In this document: positions 5,502-6,244 of the stretch, piece after piece
Position numbering within the stretch: the first letter of the stretch is position 1
Layout of the letters: every line of letters starts with the position of its first letter
Source of the DNA: Hydrogenothermaceae bacterium
GTDB lineage: Bacteria > Aquificota > Aquificia > Aquificales > Hydrogenothermaceae
DNA length: 6,244 nt
Direction: 5' to 3'
Assembly (NCBI GenBank): GCA_026984355.1
Contig: JALSSG010000265.1
Span: 1-6,244 of the forward strand
Notes under the pieces: generated by a model
The model's input: only the letters and a program-made list of their open reading frames with translations
What the model was told of the DNA's origin: nothing
Database searches by the model: none
Program-made: the position numbers and the translations under genes

Positions 5502-6047
5502 TTGATTGATTTCATACAGGGAAAAGTGATTTATAAAGATAAAAATAAGATTGTTTTAGAACACAACAATATAGGAATAAGTGTATTTATTCCTGAAAAC
5601 TTAAATATAGAAGGTAAAGTTAAGCTGTACACATATTTTGTAATAAAAGACGATGAACCTAAGCTATATGGATTTAAAACAAGAGAGGATAGAGACCTTT
5701 TCCTAAAATTAATATCTGTATCAGGAATAGGAGAAAAACATGCAATGGCCTTACTTTCTCAATTTTCTTCAGAAGAAATTATTGAGGCTATAGAAAACTC
5801 TGATATATCTTTACTGTCTTCGGTTACTGGAATAGGACAAAAAACAGCAAAAAGAATTATTTTCGAACTGAAAGGAAAAATAGATTTTTATACAAACGAA
5901 CTTATTGAGGATATAACTGATGCTCTTGTAAGCCTTGGGTATGATAGAAAAAAATCTCTAACCACGGCTATAGAAGTTATAAAAGAAACAAAAAATATAG
6001 AGGAAGCTATTAAATTAGCCCTTCAAAAACTTTCTGAAAAAAGATAA
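5502..6047 (+). CDS. ruvA: Holliday junction branch migration protein RuvA
   Basis: RuvA tetramers bind four-way DNA junctions and load the RuvB motor, which drives branch migration in recombinational repair. The 181 residues cover the normal three domains: an OB-fold domain I (1-62, starting MIDFIQGKVI and ending near LYGFKTRED), domain II with two helix-hairpin-helix motifs (SGIGEKHA, 74-81, and TGIGQKTAKRIIFELKGKI, 109-127) that grip the DNA backbone, and a RuvB-contacting domain III (about 136-181, with DALVSLGYDRKKS). The start is TTG at 5502: it gives the canonical family N-terminus M-I-D-F-I-x-G and has GGAGA (5491-5495) 6 nt upstream. The frame is open to an earlier TTG at 5469, but those 11 extra residues do not belong to the family and would cover the ribosome site. 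Product ends at the usual length; it appears intact. Confidence 0.96.
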   Translation: MIDFIQGKVIYKDKNKIVLEHNNIGISVFIPENLNIEGKVKLYTYFVIKDDEPKLYGFKTREDRDLFLKLISVSGIGEKHAMALLSQFSSEEIIEAIENSDISLLSSVTGIGQKTAKRIIFELKGKIDFYTNELIEDITDALVSLGYDRKKSLTTAIEVIKETKNIEEAIKLALQKLSEKR

Positions 6048-6081
6048 AATACGAATGATTTAGAAAGAAAAGAGGAGAATT

Positions 6082-6244
6082 ATGTGGATTTTAGGGGAAC
6101 ACGATGAACCTGTAAGAAAAACAAGAGAATCTATCCTTGAACTTGTTGGAAATACACCTTTAATAAAGCTTGATAAAGCCCTGCCAGATGATATAAAAGA
6201 AAAACCTATAGAAATTTATGCAAAATTAGAAAGCTATAATCCTG
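6082..6244 (+). CDS. cysK: Cysteine synthase (O-acetylserine sulfhydrylase), N-terminal fragment
   Basis: The first 54 residues of a PLP-dependent beta-replacing enzyme that makes cysteine from O-acetylserine and sulfide. The family start is clear: SILELVGNTPLIKL (17-30), then IYAKLESYNP (45-54), which in relatives leads directly into GGSVKDR with the PLP lysine, here beyond the window edge. About 16 residues (MWILGEHDEPVRKTRE) precede the usual family start. ATG at 6082 has AGGAG (6073-6077) 4 nt upstream. It begins 34 nt after ruvA, with no terminator-like hairpin between, so co-transcription is likely. CysK, CysM or a related O-phosphoserine-type or cystathionine beta-synthase-like enzyme cannot be told apart from this fragment, so the symbol is tentative. 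Confidence 0.88.
   Translation, partial: MWILGEHDEPVRKTRESILELVGNTPLIKLDKALPDDIKEKPIEIYAKLESYNP

Noticed and set aside
6048..6081. Terminator or regulatory element between ruvA and the cysteine synthase gene
   Set aside because: The 34-nt gap has no stem-loop and no T-run, only the ribosome site; read-through is more likely.

Overview
The window is strongly AT-rich with short gene gaps. Gene content and protein character (Lys/Glu/Ile-rich, AT-ending codons) suggest a low-GC Gram-negative thermophile of the Aquificota, most like Sulfurihydrogenibium and other Hydrogenothermaceae. This is inferred from the look of the proteins, not from a search. A lipoprotein with an outer-membrane-type sorting residue and an L,D-transpeptidase support a diderm (two-membrane) cell.

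Layout from left to right. Positions 1-1392 (minus) carry most of a leucyl aminopeptidase (pepA), cut off at the left edge shortly before its C-terminus and preceded by its own extended -10 promoter. Positions 1447-1935 (minus) encode a small exported DUF302-like protein. A 138-base divergent promoter region follows. It holds a perfect 10-bp inverted repeat and an extended -10 promoter for the rightward gene. Positions 2074-2517 (plus) encode a lipoprotein that is one long coiled coil and resembles Braun's lipoprotein (Lpp). Converging on it with no intervening base is a minus-strand cluster reading from 5432 down to 2518: a membrane-anchored PHP-family phosphoesterase, a PAP2-family membrane phosphatase (4-nt ATGA overlap) and a secreted LysM-YkuD L,D-transpeptidase. 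On the right, ruvA (5502-6047, plus, TTG start) diverges from this cluster. It is followed after 34 bases by the 5' end of a cysteine synthase gene that runs off the window.

The most interesting unit is the convergent lipoprotein/L,D-transpeptidase pair. The lipoprotein has a lipobox, an outer-membrane-type +2 residue, an unbroken heptad repeat, a local match to the Lpp motif LSSDVxTLxxKxxxL and a C-terminal lysine. In enterobacteria, LysM-YkuD enzymes attach the C-terminal lysine of Lpp to peptidoglycan. The pair is therefore a candidate outer-membrane-to-peptidoglycan tether about twice the length of E. coli Lpp. It also has two cysteines at predicted core positions of the coil. The upstream PHP and PAP2 genes may make this an envelope-maintenance cluster, but their substrates cannot be read from the sequence. 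No stretch longer than about 140 bases lacks a gene. No RNA genes, insertion sequences or CRISPR arrays were seen.
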